Shown: positions 8,655 through 18,353, numbered from the stretch's first letter. The stretch: DNA of 64,000 bases from CAYXGZ01 sp964464755 (GCA_964464755.1 CAYXGZ010000006.1:20716-84715), one strand, 5' to 3'. Notes: generated from the sequence alone by a model not told the origin. Numbers and translations are program-made.

Positions 8655-11384
8655 TCAGCGGTACTTCTCGATGATCGACCGGATGTAGGCGGACTCCGGA
8701 TGCCCCTTGCGGATCGCCATCTCGAAATCGGAGAGCGCCTCGGGGATCTTCTGCTGCTTGATGCGCACCGCGCCCCGGTTGTACCAGACGGCCGGCATCG
8801 TGTCGTTCATGCCCAGCGCCAGGGTCAGGGCCACCTCCGCCTCCGCGTCCTTCCCCACCTGCGCGAGCATCGCGCCCTTGAGCTGGAGGCTGAAGAAGTG
8901 GTTCGGGATCAGCTTCTCGGCCGCCTCGAGGTCGGCGAGCGCCTCCTCGAAGCGGCGCACCCGGCCCAGCGCGCTGGCCCGGTTGACCCGGGCCATGAAG
9001 GACCCGGGCCAGATCTCGATCGCCTTCGTGAAGAGCTGGATGGAGCGCTGGAAGTCCTCGGGCTTCCCCGTCTCGTCCACGACGTTCGCCAGGACGACGT
9101 AGGCCAGCCAGCTGCGGCGGTCGATCTTCAGGGCCGCCTCGAGGTTCTGGATCGCGTCCTCCCTCCGGCGGAGGAGGCGGTACATGTGGCCCTTCATCGC
9201 GAGCACTTCGGGGAAATTCACCCGCAGCGCCAGGGCCTTGTCCCAGCACGCCAGCGCGGCCTTGAAGGTCGGGGCGCTCTCGAGGTCGAAGCGCGCGTAC
9301 TCGTCGACCCGGACCGAGTAGAAGTGCGCGTCGCCGCAGAGCCGCCAGAGCTCCTCGTTCGTGTCGTCCTTGTCCAGGACCCCCTTGGCGGCGGCGACGG
9401 CCCCGACGTAGTCCCCCGCGCTGTAGCGCAGGTGGGCGAGGTAGACGGCGTCCTGCCCCTCGCGGGCCGACTTCGCGGCCGCCGAGAAGTCCTCCTCCGC
9501 GCCCTTCTTCAACGCCTCCATCTCGTTCGCCCGGGTCCCGGAGAGCCCCTGGGCCCCGCCCCCGTCCGTCATCATGTCCGAGTAGCGCGTGATCCGGAGG
9601 CGGCCCCGGGCCGCGAGGGCGGCCGTGTGGCCCGGCATGAGCTCGATCGCCTTCCCGTAGTCGGCCTCGGCCTTGTCGCGGTCGAGGCGGAACTGGTGGA
9701 TGCGGCCGCGGTAGTAGTACGCCTCGCCGAGGTCCGGCGCGTCCTTGATCGCGCGGTCGACGTGCTCCAGCGCCGCGGTGCAACGCTGGCGGCTCAGCTC
9801 GAGGTCCGCGGACGGGCGGTAGAGGTCCCGCTCGGCCTGCTCGAGGATCTCCTTCGCCTTGGCGAGCTCCGGGGCCGCGGACTGCGCCCGCCGCAGCTTC
9901 GCCTCCTCCTCCTTGCGCTTGCGCTCCAGCTCCTCCTTCTGGCGGAGCTGCTCCAGGGCGAGCGCGTCGATGATCTTGCGGCACTCCTGGATCCGCTTCG
10001 GGATCCTCGAGTCGCCGGGGTCGAGCGCCATGGCCTGGTTGTAGGCCTCCAGCGCGTCCGGGTAGCGCTTCGCCTGGAAGAGCGCGTCGGCCTTCAGCAC
10101 GGCCTGCTGCGCGTGGCCCGATCGGTTCGACGACGTCGCGGCGAAGTACGCCACGGCGAGGATCCCGACGAGCACCAGGGCCGCCAGCGGCGCGAGCGCG
10201 CGGTTGCGGCGGAAGCGCTTCGTGAAGCCCGTCCAGAAGGTCGGCGGCTGGGCGTGGACCGGCTCCCCCTTCAGGAAGCGGTCGAGGTCCTCCGCGAGCT
10301 CCCGCGCCGACGCGTACCGGGCCGCCGGGTCCTTTTCGAGGCACTTCAGGATCACCAGTTCCAGCCCGCGGGGCACGGCCCGGTTGATCGACGAGGGCGG
10401 GGCCGCGTCCTTGTTGACGACGTGCATGATGGTCTGAAGCGGCGTCGACCCGGAGAACGGCGGGCGGCCGGTCACGAACTCGTACAGCGTCGCGCCCAGC
10501 GAGTAGATGTCCGACTTCGCCGTGAGCGGCTTCGACTGGGCCTGCTCGGGCGACATGAAGCTCGGGGTCCCGAGCGCCACGCCCGTGCGCGTCAGGTCGC
10601 TCTGGTTCTTCTGGCGGGCGATGCCGAAGTCCATGACGAAGACCTCGCCCTTCCCGTCGACCATGAGGTTCGAGGGCTTCACGTCGCGGTGGACGATGCC
10701 CTTGAGGTGCGCCTGGTGCAGGGCGAGGGCCGCGATGCGCGCGACCTCGACCGAGCGCTCGATCGTCATCTTGAGGTCGCTGGCGTTCTTGCCCTCGATG
10801 AACTGCATCACGAGGTACGGCCGCCCCTCCTCCTCGCCGAGGTCGTACATCGCCGTGATGTTCGGGTGCATGAGCGACCCGGCCGTCTGCGCCTCGCGGA
10901 GGAAGCGCTGGATGTCCTGGGGCGACGAGTCGCCGGTCAGCATCTTCACGGCGACCGCGCGGTTGAGGACCGTGTCCCAGGCCTTGTAGACCGCGCCCAT
11001 GCCGCCGCGGCCGACGATCTTGAGGAGCACGTACTTCCCGAGGCGCTTCTTGGGGTCCAGCGCGGCCTTCGCGACCTCGGCCGGCGCCTGCCCGGGATTC
11101 TCGAACGTGGAGGTCTTGCCCACCGTCGAGGACGCCGCCGTCGCCGGGGTGGTCCGCGACCGGATCACTTCCTCGAGCGCCTCCATGGTGACGTAGCCCC
11201 GGCGCATGAGGATCTCGCCGAGGCGCAGGGGGCGGCCCTGGGAATCCTGCGGGTTGCCCGCGCGGATCTTGAGGCACTCCTTGACCTGCTCCGGCGTGAC
11301 GTATTTCTTCTCGATGAGCAGCTTGCCGAAGAGGAGATCCTCCTCGCGGCTGCCTTTCGCGTCCGACGCCGGTTGCTCGCCCAT
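8655..11384 (-). CDS. Membrane Ser/Thr protein kinase with TPR tail and MshEN-like N-terminus
   Basis: A 909-residue Hanks-type kinase. Residues about 18-78 hold two copies of a motif like the 24-residue MshEN repeat; the second, RLGEILMRRGYVTMEALEEV, fits RLGxxLxxxGxxxxxxLxxxL closely. The kinase domain spans about 118-370 with glycine loop GRGGMG (125-130), Lys147, HRDVKPSN (232-239) and DFG (252-254). One membrane helix is at about 396-416. Outside it follow a charged coiled coil (about 465-505) and then many TPR-type helical pairs to the C-terminus. The kinase is cytoplasmic and the TPR part extracytoplasmic. It probably senses or assembles something in the periplasm. All catalytic residues are present, so it should be active. 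Substrates are unknown. Confidence 0.93.
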   Translation of the reverse strand: MGEQPASDAKGSREEDLLFGKLLIEKKYVTPEQVKECLKIRAGNPQDSQGRPLRLGEILMRRGYVTMEALEEVIRSRTTPATAASSTVGKTSTFENPGQAPAEVAKAALDPKKRLGKYVLLKIVGRGGMGAVYKAWDTVLNRAVAVKMLTGDSSPQDIQRFLREAQTAGSLMHPNITAMYDLGEEEGRPYLVMQFIEGKNASDLKMTIERSVEVARIAALALHQAHLKGIVHRDVKPSNLMVDGKGEVFVMDFGIARQKNQSDLTRTGVALGTPSFMSPEQAQSKPLTAKSDIYSLGATLYEFVTGRPPFSGSTPLQTIMHVVNKDAAPPSSINRAVPRGLELVILKCLEKDPAARYASARELAEDLDRFLKGEPVHAQPPTFWTGFTKRFRRNRALAPLAALVLVGILAVAYFAATSSNRSGHAQQAVLKADALFQAKRYPDALEAYNQAMALDPGDSRIPKRIQECRKIIDALALEQLRQKEELERKRKEEEAKLRRAQSAAPELAKAKEILEQAERDLYRPSADLELSRQRCTAALEHVDRAIKDAPDLGEAYYYRGRIHQFRLDRDKAEADYGKAIELMPGHTAALAARGRLRITRYSDMMTDGGGAQGLSGTRANEMEALKKGAEEDFSAAAKSAREGQDAVYLAHLRYSAGDYVGAVAAAKGVLDKDDTNEELWRLCGDAHFYSVRVDEYARFDLESAPTFKAALACWDKALALRVNFPEVLAMKGHMYRLLRRREDAIQNLEAALKIDRRSWLAYVVLANVVDETGKPEDFQRSIQLFTKAIEIWPGSFMARVNRASALGRVRRFEEALADLEAAEKLIPNHFFSLQLKGAMLAQVGKDAEAEVALTLALGMNDTMPAVWYNRGAVRIKQQKIPEALSDFEMAIRKGHPESAYIRSIIEKYR

Positions 11385-11452
11385 CCTGTATGCCTACTCC
11401 CTAGGACGCAACGGGACCCGGTCCGACATCCGAATCCCGCGGAAATTATCGG

Positions 11453-12190
11453 CTATTCCCGCCCGTGGCGGCAGATCCCCCGCTTGGAGGGGGTCGCGAC
11501 GAAATCGACCAGGCGGGCCACCTCGAGCACCCCGGCGAACTCCGCCCGGACCTTCTCGATCGCCGCCTCCCGTTTCATCGGCAGCCGGAACAGGATGCGG
11601 TAGGCGTCCCAGAGCGCGTCCACCGTCGCGGCGGGGACGCCCCGGCGCGAGACGCCGACCGCGTTGAGGCCGACGAGCCGGGCCCGGTACCCCGCGGCGA
11701 TGCAGTACGGGGGCACGTCCTGCGAGACGCCCGAGCCGCCGGCGACCATCGCCATCGTCCCGATGCGCGCGAACTGGTGCACGCCGCACTGGCCGCCGAG
11801 CAGCGCGTAGTCCCCCACCGCGCAATGTCCCGCGAGCAGCGCGCCGTTCGTCAGCGTGACGCCCGCGCCGATGTCGCAGTCGTGGCCCGCGTGGCTGTCG
11901 CTCATGAAGTAGCAGTCGGGCCCGACCCGGGTCCGCCCCGTGCCGATCTTCGTGCCGCGGTTCAGCGTCGCCCCCTCGCGGAGGACGCAGCGGGGGCCGA
12001 TCTCGAGCGTCGTGCCCTCGCCCGAGTCCTTGACGTGCTGGGGCGCGCCGCCGAGCGAGACGAAGGAGTGGACCCGGCAGCCCTCGCCGAGCGTGACGCC
12101 CGCGTGCACCACGGCGAACGCGGCGATCTCGACCCCCGCGCCGACGACGGCGCCGGGATCGACGAGGGCCTGCGGGTGGATGCGGGTCAC
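11453..12190 (-). CDS. lpxA: Acyl-ACP--UDP-N-acetylglucosamine O-acyltransferase
   Basis: A 245-residue left-handed beta-helix acyltransferase made of hexapeptide repeats, catalysing the first step of lipid A synthesis in the cytoplasm. The region SDSHAGHDCDIG contains the catalytic His of LpxA, and VHQFARIGTMAMVAGGSGVS is the family signature that follows. It is slightly shorter than the usual 255-262 residues. The start is a GTG at 12190 with no ribosome site; a promoter ends 7 nt before it, so translation is probably leaderless. It lies alone between two kinase genes rather than with lpxB/lpxD/fabZ. LpxD-like or other hexapeptide transferases are less likely because of the LpxA signature. 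Confidence 0.88.
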   Translation of the reverse strand: MTRIHPQALVDPGAVVGAGVEIAAFAVVHAGVTLGEGCRVHSFVSLGGAPQHVKDSGEGTTLEIGPRCVLREGATLNRGTKIGTGRTRVGPDCYFMSDSHAGHDCDIGAGVTLTNGALLAGHCAVGDYALLGGQCGVHQFARIGTMAMVAGGSGVSQDVPPYCIAAGYRARLVGLNAVGVSRRGVPAATVDALWDAYRILFRLPMKREAAIEKVRAEFAGVLEVARLVDFVATPSKRGICRHGRE

Positions 12191-12197
12191 CGGGGCG

Positions 12198-12226
12198 AAT
12201 CTAAACCTTGGTAAGCAACCTGTAAA
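12198..12226 (-). promoter_or_regulatory. Promoter of lpxA, leaderless
   Basis: On the minus strand TTTACA (12226-12221) and TAGATT (12203-12198) are separated by 17 nt, a near-consensus sigma70-type promoter. The GTG start of lpxA is only 7 nt beyond the -10, so the transcript should begin at the start codon. Confidence 0.65.
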
Positions 12227-12229
12227 CCC

Positions 12230-14917
12230 CTACCGCACGACCATCCCCACGGCGACGAGCCGGCCGTCCCGGCCCGCGAAGACGAGCTCCGAGACGCCGT
12301 CCCGGCCCAGGTCCGCGGCCAGCGGGGCCGCCGAGGGCGCGTCGCCGCCGAGGTACCACCAGCGCAGGCGGCCGTCCGCCTCGAGCACCGAGAGCTTGCG
12401 GTCGTCCGAGGCGACGGCGATGTCGAGCTTCCCGTCGCCGTCGAAGTCGCCCCACGAGGCCCGGTGGCGGATCGACTGGTCCGCGCGGTGTCTCCAGCGC
12501 TCCTCGCCCGACTCGGGATCGAGCGCCACGAGCAGCCCCTCCTCCGTCGACACGAGGACCAGCGGCCCCGTCGCGACCTCCGTCGGGATCGCGCCGAGCG
12601 TCCGCGTCCAACGCCGCTCGCCGGAGCGCAGCGACCAGCACGACGCCTCGCCGCCCCCGGCGACGAGGAGCGCGTCGGAGCGCTCGTCCACGGTCCAGGC
12701 CGCCACGGGCGTCGGCAGGTCGAAGGCCCGCGTCGACTTCCCGTCGGTCACCACGACGCGCCGGCCCTCGGTGACCGCGACCGTCGAACCCTTCCAGGCG
12801 GCGGGCGGCCCCATGGGACGCGCGCCGAGATCCACGGACCACGACTCGGCGGGCTTCAGCGCGAGCAGGTCACGGCCCGAATAGGCCTTGAGCGTGCCGT
12901 CCCAGGAGGCGACGACGGGATCCGGGATGCGATCGCCGTTGAAGTCCATGGGAGTCGCCCGCACGAGGCTCCGGGTGCCGGTGTCCATGTAATACCGCGC
13001 CGCGCCGTCGCGGCCCCGGAGACACAGGAAGCCCGCCGCGCCGACGCCCACGAGCAGGTCCGGCTTCCCGTCGCCGTCCGCATCGAAGACGACGGGCTGG
13101 CCGGGACCGAACTTCTTCGTCTCGTGCGTCCACAGGGCCCGGCCGTCCCGGCCGGAATGCGCGACGACCTTGCCGTCCTTGAAGCCGGCGACCACGTCGG
13201 GCACGCCGTCCTCGTCCAGGTCCGCGAGCACGGGCTCGGTGTAGACCGGCTCCCCGCCCCGGGTGCGCCACACGAGCGCGTCCGCCAGGTCGACCCGCTC
13301 CCGGACGTCGAGGCGGTCGTCCACCCGGAATTCGCGCCGCGCGAGCCGGTGCTGGGGACGGAAGAACTCCGCCCGGTATACCCCCTCGGAGACCCCGAGC
13401 AGCTCCACGGGCGACTGGAGCACGAGCTTCTGCGGCCCGTCGAGCCGGACCTCGCAGAGCGACGGCGAGGTCTGCAGGCTCATGCGTCCCGAGCGCGCCT
13501 CGAGCCGCTCGAGGCGGACCAGCTCGCCTCCGGCGGCGATCTCGACGGGCAGCTGCACGGGCCGGTACCCCGGCTTCGTGATGCGGAGCTCGTGCCGGCC
13601 CCGGGAGAGCGCGATCCGGGTGAGCGGCGTGACGCCCTCGGCGCGGACGCCGTCGATCCAGACCTCGGCCCCCGGCGGCTCCGTGCCCAGCGTCAGCTGC
13701 CCGGGCCTCCAGGCGAGGAAGACGCCGAACGCGAGCAGGAGGCAGCCCGAGGCCAGTAGCGCGGAGCCGAGCGCCGGGCGGCGGCGGATCCACGACCGCG
13801 CGACGCGCCAGGGCGAGGGCCCCTTCGCGGTCACGGGCTGGCCCATCAGGTAGCGCTCGAGGTCGCGCGCGAAATCGGCGGCCGTCGGGTAGCGGTCGGA
13901 CTTCTCCTTGGACATCGCCTTGAGCACGATGCGCTCGAGGGGCTTGTCGATCGTCGGGTCGATCTTCCGCGGCGGCGTCGGGTCGTCCTCGATCACCTTG
14001 CGGAGCACGACGGCGGCCGTCGCCTCCATGAACGGGAGCTGCAGCGTCACGGCGTGGTAGAGGACGGCGCCGAGCGCGTACACGTCGGAGCGCGCGTCGA
14101 GGTCCTTGATGTGCCCGCGGGCCTGCTCGGGCGGCATGTAGTACGGCGTGCCCATCGCGGTGCCCGTCGAGGTGAGGAACGTGATCGACTCGACCTCCTT
14201 CGCGAGGCCGAAGTCCATCAGGTGCGGCTCGTCCTGGGCGTCCACGACGATGTTCGCGGGCTTGAGGTCGCGGTGGATGATCCCCGCCCGGTGCGCGGCG
14301 TGCACGGCCTCGGCGACGCGGACCAGCACGCGGACCTTCGCGTCGCGCGAGAGGCGCGGCGGGCGGTTCGCGTCGATCGTCCCGGCGAACTCGTCGACGA
14401 GCAGCTCGTCGAAGCTGCGCCCCTCGACGTACTCCATGGTGAAGTACGGCACGCCCTCGTGGATGCCGGCCTCGAAGATCTGCACGAGGTTGGGGTGGCG
14501 CACGCGGGCGGCGAGCTTCGACTCGCGCTGGAAGCGATGCAGGTCCTCCTCGGTGGCGATGTAGCGGTCGCTGAGGATCTTCAGCGCCACGACCCGGTCG
14601 AGCGACGTGTCGAGCACCTTGTAGACGGCGCCCATGCCGCCGCGGCCGATCTCCGAGAGGATCTCGTAGCGGCCGAAGGTGCGGCCCACGGCCAGGCCGG
14701 GGCGAGTGGCGGGCTCGAGGTCGGCGGTGGCCCCGACCTGCTGCAGCAGTTCCTGCACCTGCGCCGTCGTGGCGAGGCCCCGGAGCAGGAGCACCTGCCA
14801 CAGGTTCATCGGCGGCGTGGACGTCTTCGCGGCGTGGAGGCACTCGTCGACCTCCCGGTCGGTGACGAGGCCCCGCGACACGGCGAGGCGGCCCAGTTCG
14901 AATTCCACTTCGGCCAT
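12230..14917 (-). CDS. Membrane Ser/Thr kinase with PEGA and beta-propeller (FG-GAP/PQQ-like) tail
   Basis: An 895-residue protein. Residues 1-62 carry two MshEN-like motifs (ELGRLAVSRGLVTDREVDEC is the first). The kinase domain covers about 84-355 with GRGGMG (91-96), Lys113, HRDLKPAN (215-222) and DFG (235-237). A membrane helix is near 385-405. It is followed by a PEGA domain (LTLGTEPPGAEVWIDG) and a second PEGA-like segment. The last 350 residues are repeats with the calcium-binding DxDxDG pattern (DLDEDGVPD, DADGDGKPD, DFDGDGKLD), as in FG-GAP/VCBS or PQQ-type propellers. Kinase motifs are complete. The outer part probably binds cell-wall or extracellular ligands. The start follows GGAG with 5 nt spacing. 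Confidence 0.92.
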   Translation of the reverse strand: MAEVEFELGRLAVSRGLVTDREVDECLHAAKTSTPPMNLWQVLLLRGLATTAQVQELLQQVGATADLEPATRPGLAVGRTFGRYEILSEIGRGGMGAVYKVLDTSLDRVVALKILSDRYIATEEDLHRFQRESKLAARVRHPNLVQIFEAGIHEGVPYFTMEYVEGRSFDELLVDEFAGTIDANRPPRLSRDAKVRVLVRVAEAVHAAHRAGIIHRDLKPANIVVDAQDEPHLMDFGLAKEVESITFLTSTGTAMGTPYYMPPEQARGHIKDLDARSDVYALGAVLYHAVTLQLPFMEATAAVVLRKVIEDDPTPPRKIDPTIDKPLERIVLKAMSKEKSDRYPTAADFARDLERYLMGQPVTAKGPSPWRVARSWIRRRPALGSALLASGCLLLAFGVFLAWRPGQLTLGTEPPGAEVWIDGVRAEGVTPLTRIALSRGRHELRITKPGYRPVQLPVEIAAGGELVRLERLEARSGRMSLQTSPSLCEVRLDGPQKLVLQSPVELLGVSEGVYRAEFFRPQHRLARREFRVDDRLDVRERVDLADALVWRTRGGEPVYTEPVLADLDEDGVPDVVAGFKDGKVVAHSGRDGRALWTHETKKFGPGQPVVFDADGDGKPDLLVGVGAAGFLCLRGRDGAARYYMDTGTRSLVRATPMDFNGDRIPDPVVASWDGTLKAYSGRDLLALKPAESWSVDLGARPMGPPAAWKGSTVAVTEGRRVVVTDGKSTRAFDLPTPVAAWTVDERSDALLVAGGGEASCWSLRSGERRWTRTLGAIPTEVATGPLVLVSTEEGLLVALDPESGEERWRHRADQSIRHRASWGDFDGDGKLDIAVASDDRKLSVLEADGRLRWWYLGGDAPSAAPLAADLGRDGVSELVFAGRDGRLVAVGMVVR

Positions 14918-15081
14918 GCGGACTCCGGGCGGTCCCCCAGATCCTGACGCGAAGGGAACGGGACGGACGGCGTGCCCGCTTCCCCTCTCTCTCCCCGAAC
15001 CCTGCGGCCGGCGAAACCCCGGCCGCCCGACCCACGTAGTTATATACTGGAGCGGGTCCCCGATTCCAGAGCGAGGTTGAG

Positions 15082-16671
15082 ATGCCGGTCGCGTTCCGCC
15101 TGCTGCCCGCCCTGCTCCTGTTCCCCCTCCTCGCCGGCGCCCAGGACGGCCCGCCCGCCCCGGCGCCCGTCGACGCCACCGAGCTCATCGACCGACGCCT
15201 CCAGGCCGAGTGGAAGAAGAACGGCTGGATCGCCGCGAAGCCCGCCGACGACGCGGAGTTCCTCCGCCGCGTCCACCTCGACCTGCTCGGCGTCATCCCG
15301 CCCATCGACCTCGTCTCGCGCTTCCTCGCCGACAGGACGCCGGGCAAGCGCTCGAAGCTCGTCGCGGAGCTCCTCGACTCCGAGCGCTACGCCGAGAACT
15401 GGGCCGAGCTCTGGGAGGCCCTGCTCATCGGCTACGACGGCGCCGTGAAGAACGACTCGGGCGACTCGCTGCTGGCCTGGCTGCGCGACGAGGTCTTCTC
15501 GAAAAACCTCCCGTACGACGAGATGTTCCGCCGCCTGATCATGGCCAAGGGCAGCAACCGCGAGAACGGGCCCACGGTCTTCCTCTGGAAGCAGCTGCGC
15601 GCCGGCACCGGCGCCGTGGACGTGGCGACGAAGGTCTCGCGGCTCTTCCTCGGCACCCAGATCCAGTGCGCCCAGTGCCACGACCACCCCTTCGACAAGT
15701 GGACGCAGGACGACTTCTACGGCGTCGCGGCCTTCTTCGCCCGGGTCCGCCAGCGCAAGGTCCGGCCCGACGACCCCCGCGACCAGGAGTTCGAGATCGT
15801 CGAGGACCGCCGCGGCGAGGCGGCCTACGGCGACGGCAAGGCCCGCAAGGTCGTCCCGCCCAAGTTCCTCGACGGCGGGGCCCCCGGCCCCTTCGAGGAG
15901 CGCCGCGTCGCCTTCGCGCGCATCGTGGCCCGCCCCGGCAACGCGCTCTTCGCCAAGGCGGCCGTGAACCGCGCCTGGGCCCATTTCTTCGGCCGCGGGA
16001 TCATCCACCCCGTCGAGGAGATCAACGACCGCAACCGACCCTCGCACCCGGAGCTGCTCGAGGAGCTCGCCGCCGAGTTCGCCGCGCGCCGCTACGACCT
16101 CAAGTGGCTCATGCGCTCGATCGTCGAGACGAAGGCGTACCAGCTCTCGAGCCGCCGGCCCTCGGGCCGCGAGGCCCCGCCCGCCAAGTCGCACGCCCGG
16201 GCCCTCGTCCGCCCGCTCTCGCCCGAGGAGCTGCTCAACTCGATCATCGAGGCCACGGGCTCCGAGGAGCGCCTGCGGATGCAGGCGAAGCGCGCGGGCG
16301 GCAACCTGAACGTCGCGAACTTCAAGCGCGAGATGCTGCGCCAGTTCCGCTTCACGTTCGGCGACGACGAGGACGTCGAGAAGACGGACTTCGAGGGCAC
16401 GATCCCCCAGGCCCTGATGATGATGAACAGCGAGCTGCTGAACCGGGGCATCGTGGAGCGCGACCTGCGGCTCGACCAGGTCCTGAGGACCCGCCAGGCG
16501 CCCGCGGAGCGCATCGACGCGATCTTCCTCGCGATCCTCTCGCGGCACCCCACCCCGCGGGAGTACGCCCGCTACGGCGGCCACGTCCAGGAGTCCAAGG
16601 ACGAGCGCCGGCCGTACGAGGACCTCTTCTGGACCCTGCTGAACTCCTCGGAGTTCATGTTCTCGCATTAA
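15082..16671 (+). CDS. DUF1549/DUF1553 secreted protein
   Basis: A 529-residue paralogue of the protein at 6908-8572. It has a signal peptide (cleavage near LLAGAQ), the DUF1549 motif QCAQCHDHPFD with CxxCH, and a DUF1553 half ending in LLNSSEFMFSH, the typical end of this family. The ATG follows GAGG with 5 nt spacing; a TATACT at 15043-15048 could serve as -10 for a 30-nt leader. It is followed after 58 nt by a DUF1501 gene on the same strand. This DUF1549-DUF1501 pairing is common in planctomycetes. Molecular function is unknown. Confidence 0.92.
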   Translation: MPVAFRLLPALLLFPLLAGAQDGPPAPAPVDATELIDRRLQAEWKKNGWIAAKPADDAEFLRRVHLDLLGVIPPIDLVSRFLADRTPGKRSKLVAELLDSERYAENWAELWEALLIGYDGAVKNDSGDSLLAWLRDEVFSKNLPYDEMFRRLIMAKGSNRENGPTVFLWKQLRAGTGAVDVATKVSRLFLGTQIQCAQCHDHPFDKWTQDDFYGVAAFFARVRQRKVRPDDPRDQEFEIVEDRRGEAAYGDGKARKVVPPKFLDGGAPGPFEERRVAFARIVARPGNALFAKAAVNRAWAHFFGRGIIHPVEEINDRNRPSHPELLEELAAEFAARRYDLKWLMRSIVETKAYQLSSRRPSGREAPPAKSHARALVRPLSPEELLNSIIEATGSEERLRMQAKRAGGNLNVANFKREMLRQFRFTFGDDEDVEKTDFEGTIPQALMMMNSELLNRGIVERDLRLDQVLRTRQAPAERIDAIFLAILSRHPTPREYARYGGHVQESKDERRPYEDLFWTLLNSSEFMFSH

Positions 16672-16729
16672 CCGCGCAACTTTCCCCGGGGCGCGGGGTT
16701 TTCCGAATATCCAGCGATACGAGGACCGA

Positions 16730-18073
16730 ATGAGCCATTCCTGCAGGGATTGCGGCGAGGTGCCCGGCTTCCGCGGCGCCCGCTGGTCGCGACGGAACTT
16801 CCTCGGCGCGGCGGGCGGCGGCTTCCTCGGCTTCGCCGCGGCCTCGCAGTCCGAGCTCCTGGGCGCGCCCGACCTCGGCCTGCTCCTGCCCCAGGACGGG
16901 CCCGCGGCCGCCAAGGCCACCGCGAAGTCCGTGATCGTCGTCTGGCTGGCGGGCGGCCCCTCGCACATCGACACCTTCGACCCCAAGCCGGGCGTCGACA
17001 ACGGCGGCCCGACCAAGGCGATCGCCACCTCGGCGGACGGCGTGCAGATCGCGGAGTACCTGCCGCTGGTCGCCTCGCAGATGAAGCACGCCTCGCTGAT
17101 CCGCTCGATGACCTCGAAGGAGGGCAGCCACGAGCGCGGCCGCTACCTGCTCCACACGGGCTACGCCCCGACCGGCACCGTCGTGCACCCCTCGATGGGC
17201 GCGATCACGGCCATGGAGACCGGCGCGAAGGACTTCGACCTGCCGAACTTCATCGCGATCAACAACCCGACCGAGGGCGCGGGCTTCCTGCCGCCCGATT
17301 ACGCGCCCTTCGTCATCGACAACCCGAGCGCCGGCAACGACGGCCGCGTCGCCATCAAGAACCTCGCGCCCGCCAACGGCGACGACAAGCGCTTCCGCGA
17401 GCGCCTGAAGCTCCTCGAGGAGCAGGAGAAGGAGTTCGCCAAGGAGCGCTCGAGCGAGGAGACCGAGAAGCACAAGACGGCCTACGAGAAGGCCGAGAAG
17501 CTGATGCACACCCCCCTCCTCCGGGCCTTCAACCTCGGCGAGGAGAAGGAGGAGGTCCGCAAGGCGTACGGCTCCGACCGCTTCGGCCAGGGCTGCCTGC
17601 TCGCGCGGCGCCTCGTCGAGACCGGCGTGAAGTTCATCGAGATCGGCCTCGGCGGCTGGGACACGCACCAGGAGAACTTCCAGCGCGTCGGCGAGAACTG
17701 CCGCAAGCTCGACCCGGGCCTCGGCTCGCTGCTGAAGGACCTCGCGGAGCGCCGGCTGCTCGAGTCGACCCTCGTGCTCTGCCTCGGCGAGTTCGGCCGC
17801 ACGCCCAAGATCAACAAGGACAACGGCCGCGACCACTACCCGAAGGTCTTCTCCGCCCTCATCGCCGGCGGCGGCGTCCAGGGCGGCCGCGTCGTCGGCG
17901 CCACCGATAAGGACGGCGTGGACGTGAAGGAGCGGCCCGTGTCGATCGGCGACCTGATGGCGACGGTGTACTCCTGCGTCGGCGTCGACGTGAAGAAGGA
18001 GATCTACTCGCCGCTCGGGCGCCCGCTCAAGTTCGTGGACAACGGCGCGCCGATCAAGGAGCTGCTGGCGTAG
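16730..18073 (+). CDS. DUF1501 family protein, Tat-exported
   Basis: A 447-residue protein with a twin-arginine signal (WSRRNFLGAAGGG) near residue 23 and an N-terminal Cys-containing stretch (CRDCGE) before it. The body is a sulfatase/alkaline phosphatase-superfamily-like DUF1501 domain, recognisable from SVIVVWLAGGPSHIDTFDPK, GGWDTHQENF and LGEFGRTPKINK. It is probably a periplasmic, folded-before-export metal-binding hydrolase or relative. It is cotranscribed with the DUF1549 gene upstream. Its 3' end overlaps by 20 nt the end of a small opposite-strand ORF. Confidence 0.93.
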   Translation: MSHSCRDCGEVPGFRGARWSRRNFLGAAGGGFLGFAAASQSELLGAPDLGLLLPQDGPAAAKATAKSVIVVWLAGGPSHIDTFDPKPGVDNGGPTKAIATSADGVQIAEYLPLVASQMKHASLIRSMTSKEGSHERGRYLLHTGYAPTGTVVHPSMGAITAMETGAKDFDLPNFIAINNPTEGAGFLPPDYAPFVIDNPSAGNDGRVAIKNLAPANGDDKRFRERLKLLEEQEKEFAKERSSEETEKHKTAYEKAEKLMHTPLLRAFNLGEEKEEVRKAYGSDRFGQGCLLARRLVETGVKFIEIGLGGWDTHQENFQRVGENCRKLDPGLGSLLKDLAERRLLESTLVLCLGEFGRTPKINKDNGRDHYPKVFSALIAGGGVQGGRVVGATDKDGVDVKERPVSIGDLMATVYSCVGVDVKKEIYSPLGRPLKFVDNGAPIKELLA

Positions 18074-18353
18074 GACGTTCCCGCAGCCCCGCCACGGCGA
18101 GGAACGCGGCCAGCAGTCCGACGCCGGAACCGACCGGCCCCGCGGCGAAGGCCGCGAGCGCCAGGGCGAGCGGGACCAAGACCGGGACCGCCAGGGCCCT
18201 CGCCCCCCGCCCCCGGAGCCCCGCCGCGCGCAGCGCGAGCGCCCCGGCGAGGACGCCCCAGGCCCAGGGCCGGTGGGCGTGCAGCGCGGGGACGGCCGGG
18301 AAGACCGCGGCCGCGATCGAGGCCGCCAGAACCGCCAGGGAGTCCGGTCGCAC
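18054..18353 (-). CDS. Small hypothetical membrane protein
   Basis: A 99-residue frame beginning with GTG at 18353 and ending antisense inside the last codons of the DUF1501 gene. Almost the whole product is hydrophobic, with about four membrane helices separated by short Arg/Pro loops (for example PALHAHRPW and LRGRGAR). Such a clean hydrophobic profile argues for a real integral membrane protein, but high-G+C DNA can give Ala/Leu-rich frames by chance and there is no clear ribosome site. If it is not coding, this would be a 370-bp gap with no gene. Confidence 0.45.
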   Translation of the reverse strand: MRPDSLAVLAASIAAAVFPAVPALHAHRPWAWGVLAGALALRAAGLRGRGARALAVPVLVPLALALAAFAAGPVGSGVGLLAAFLAVAGLRERPTPAAP

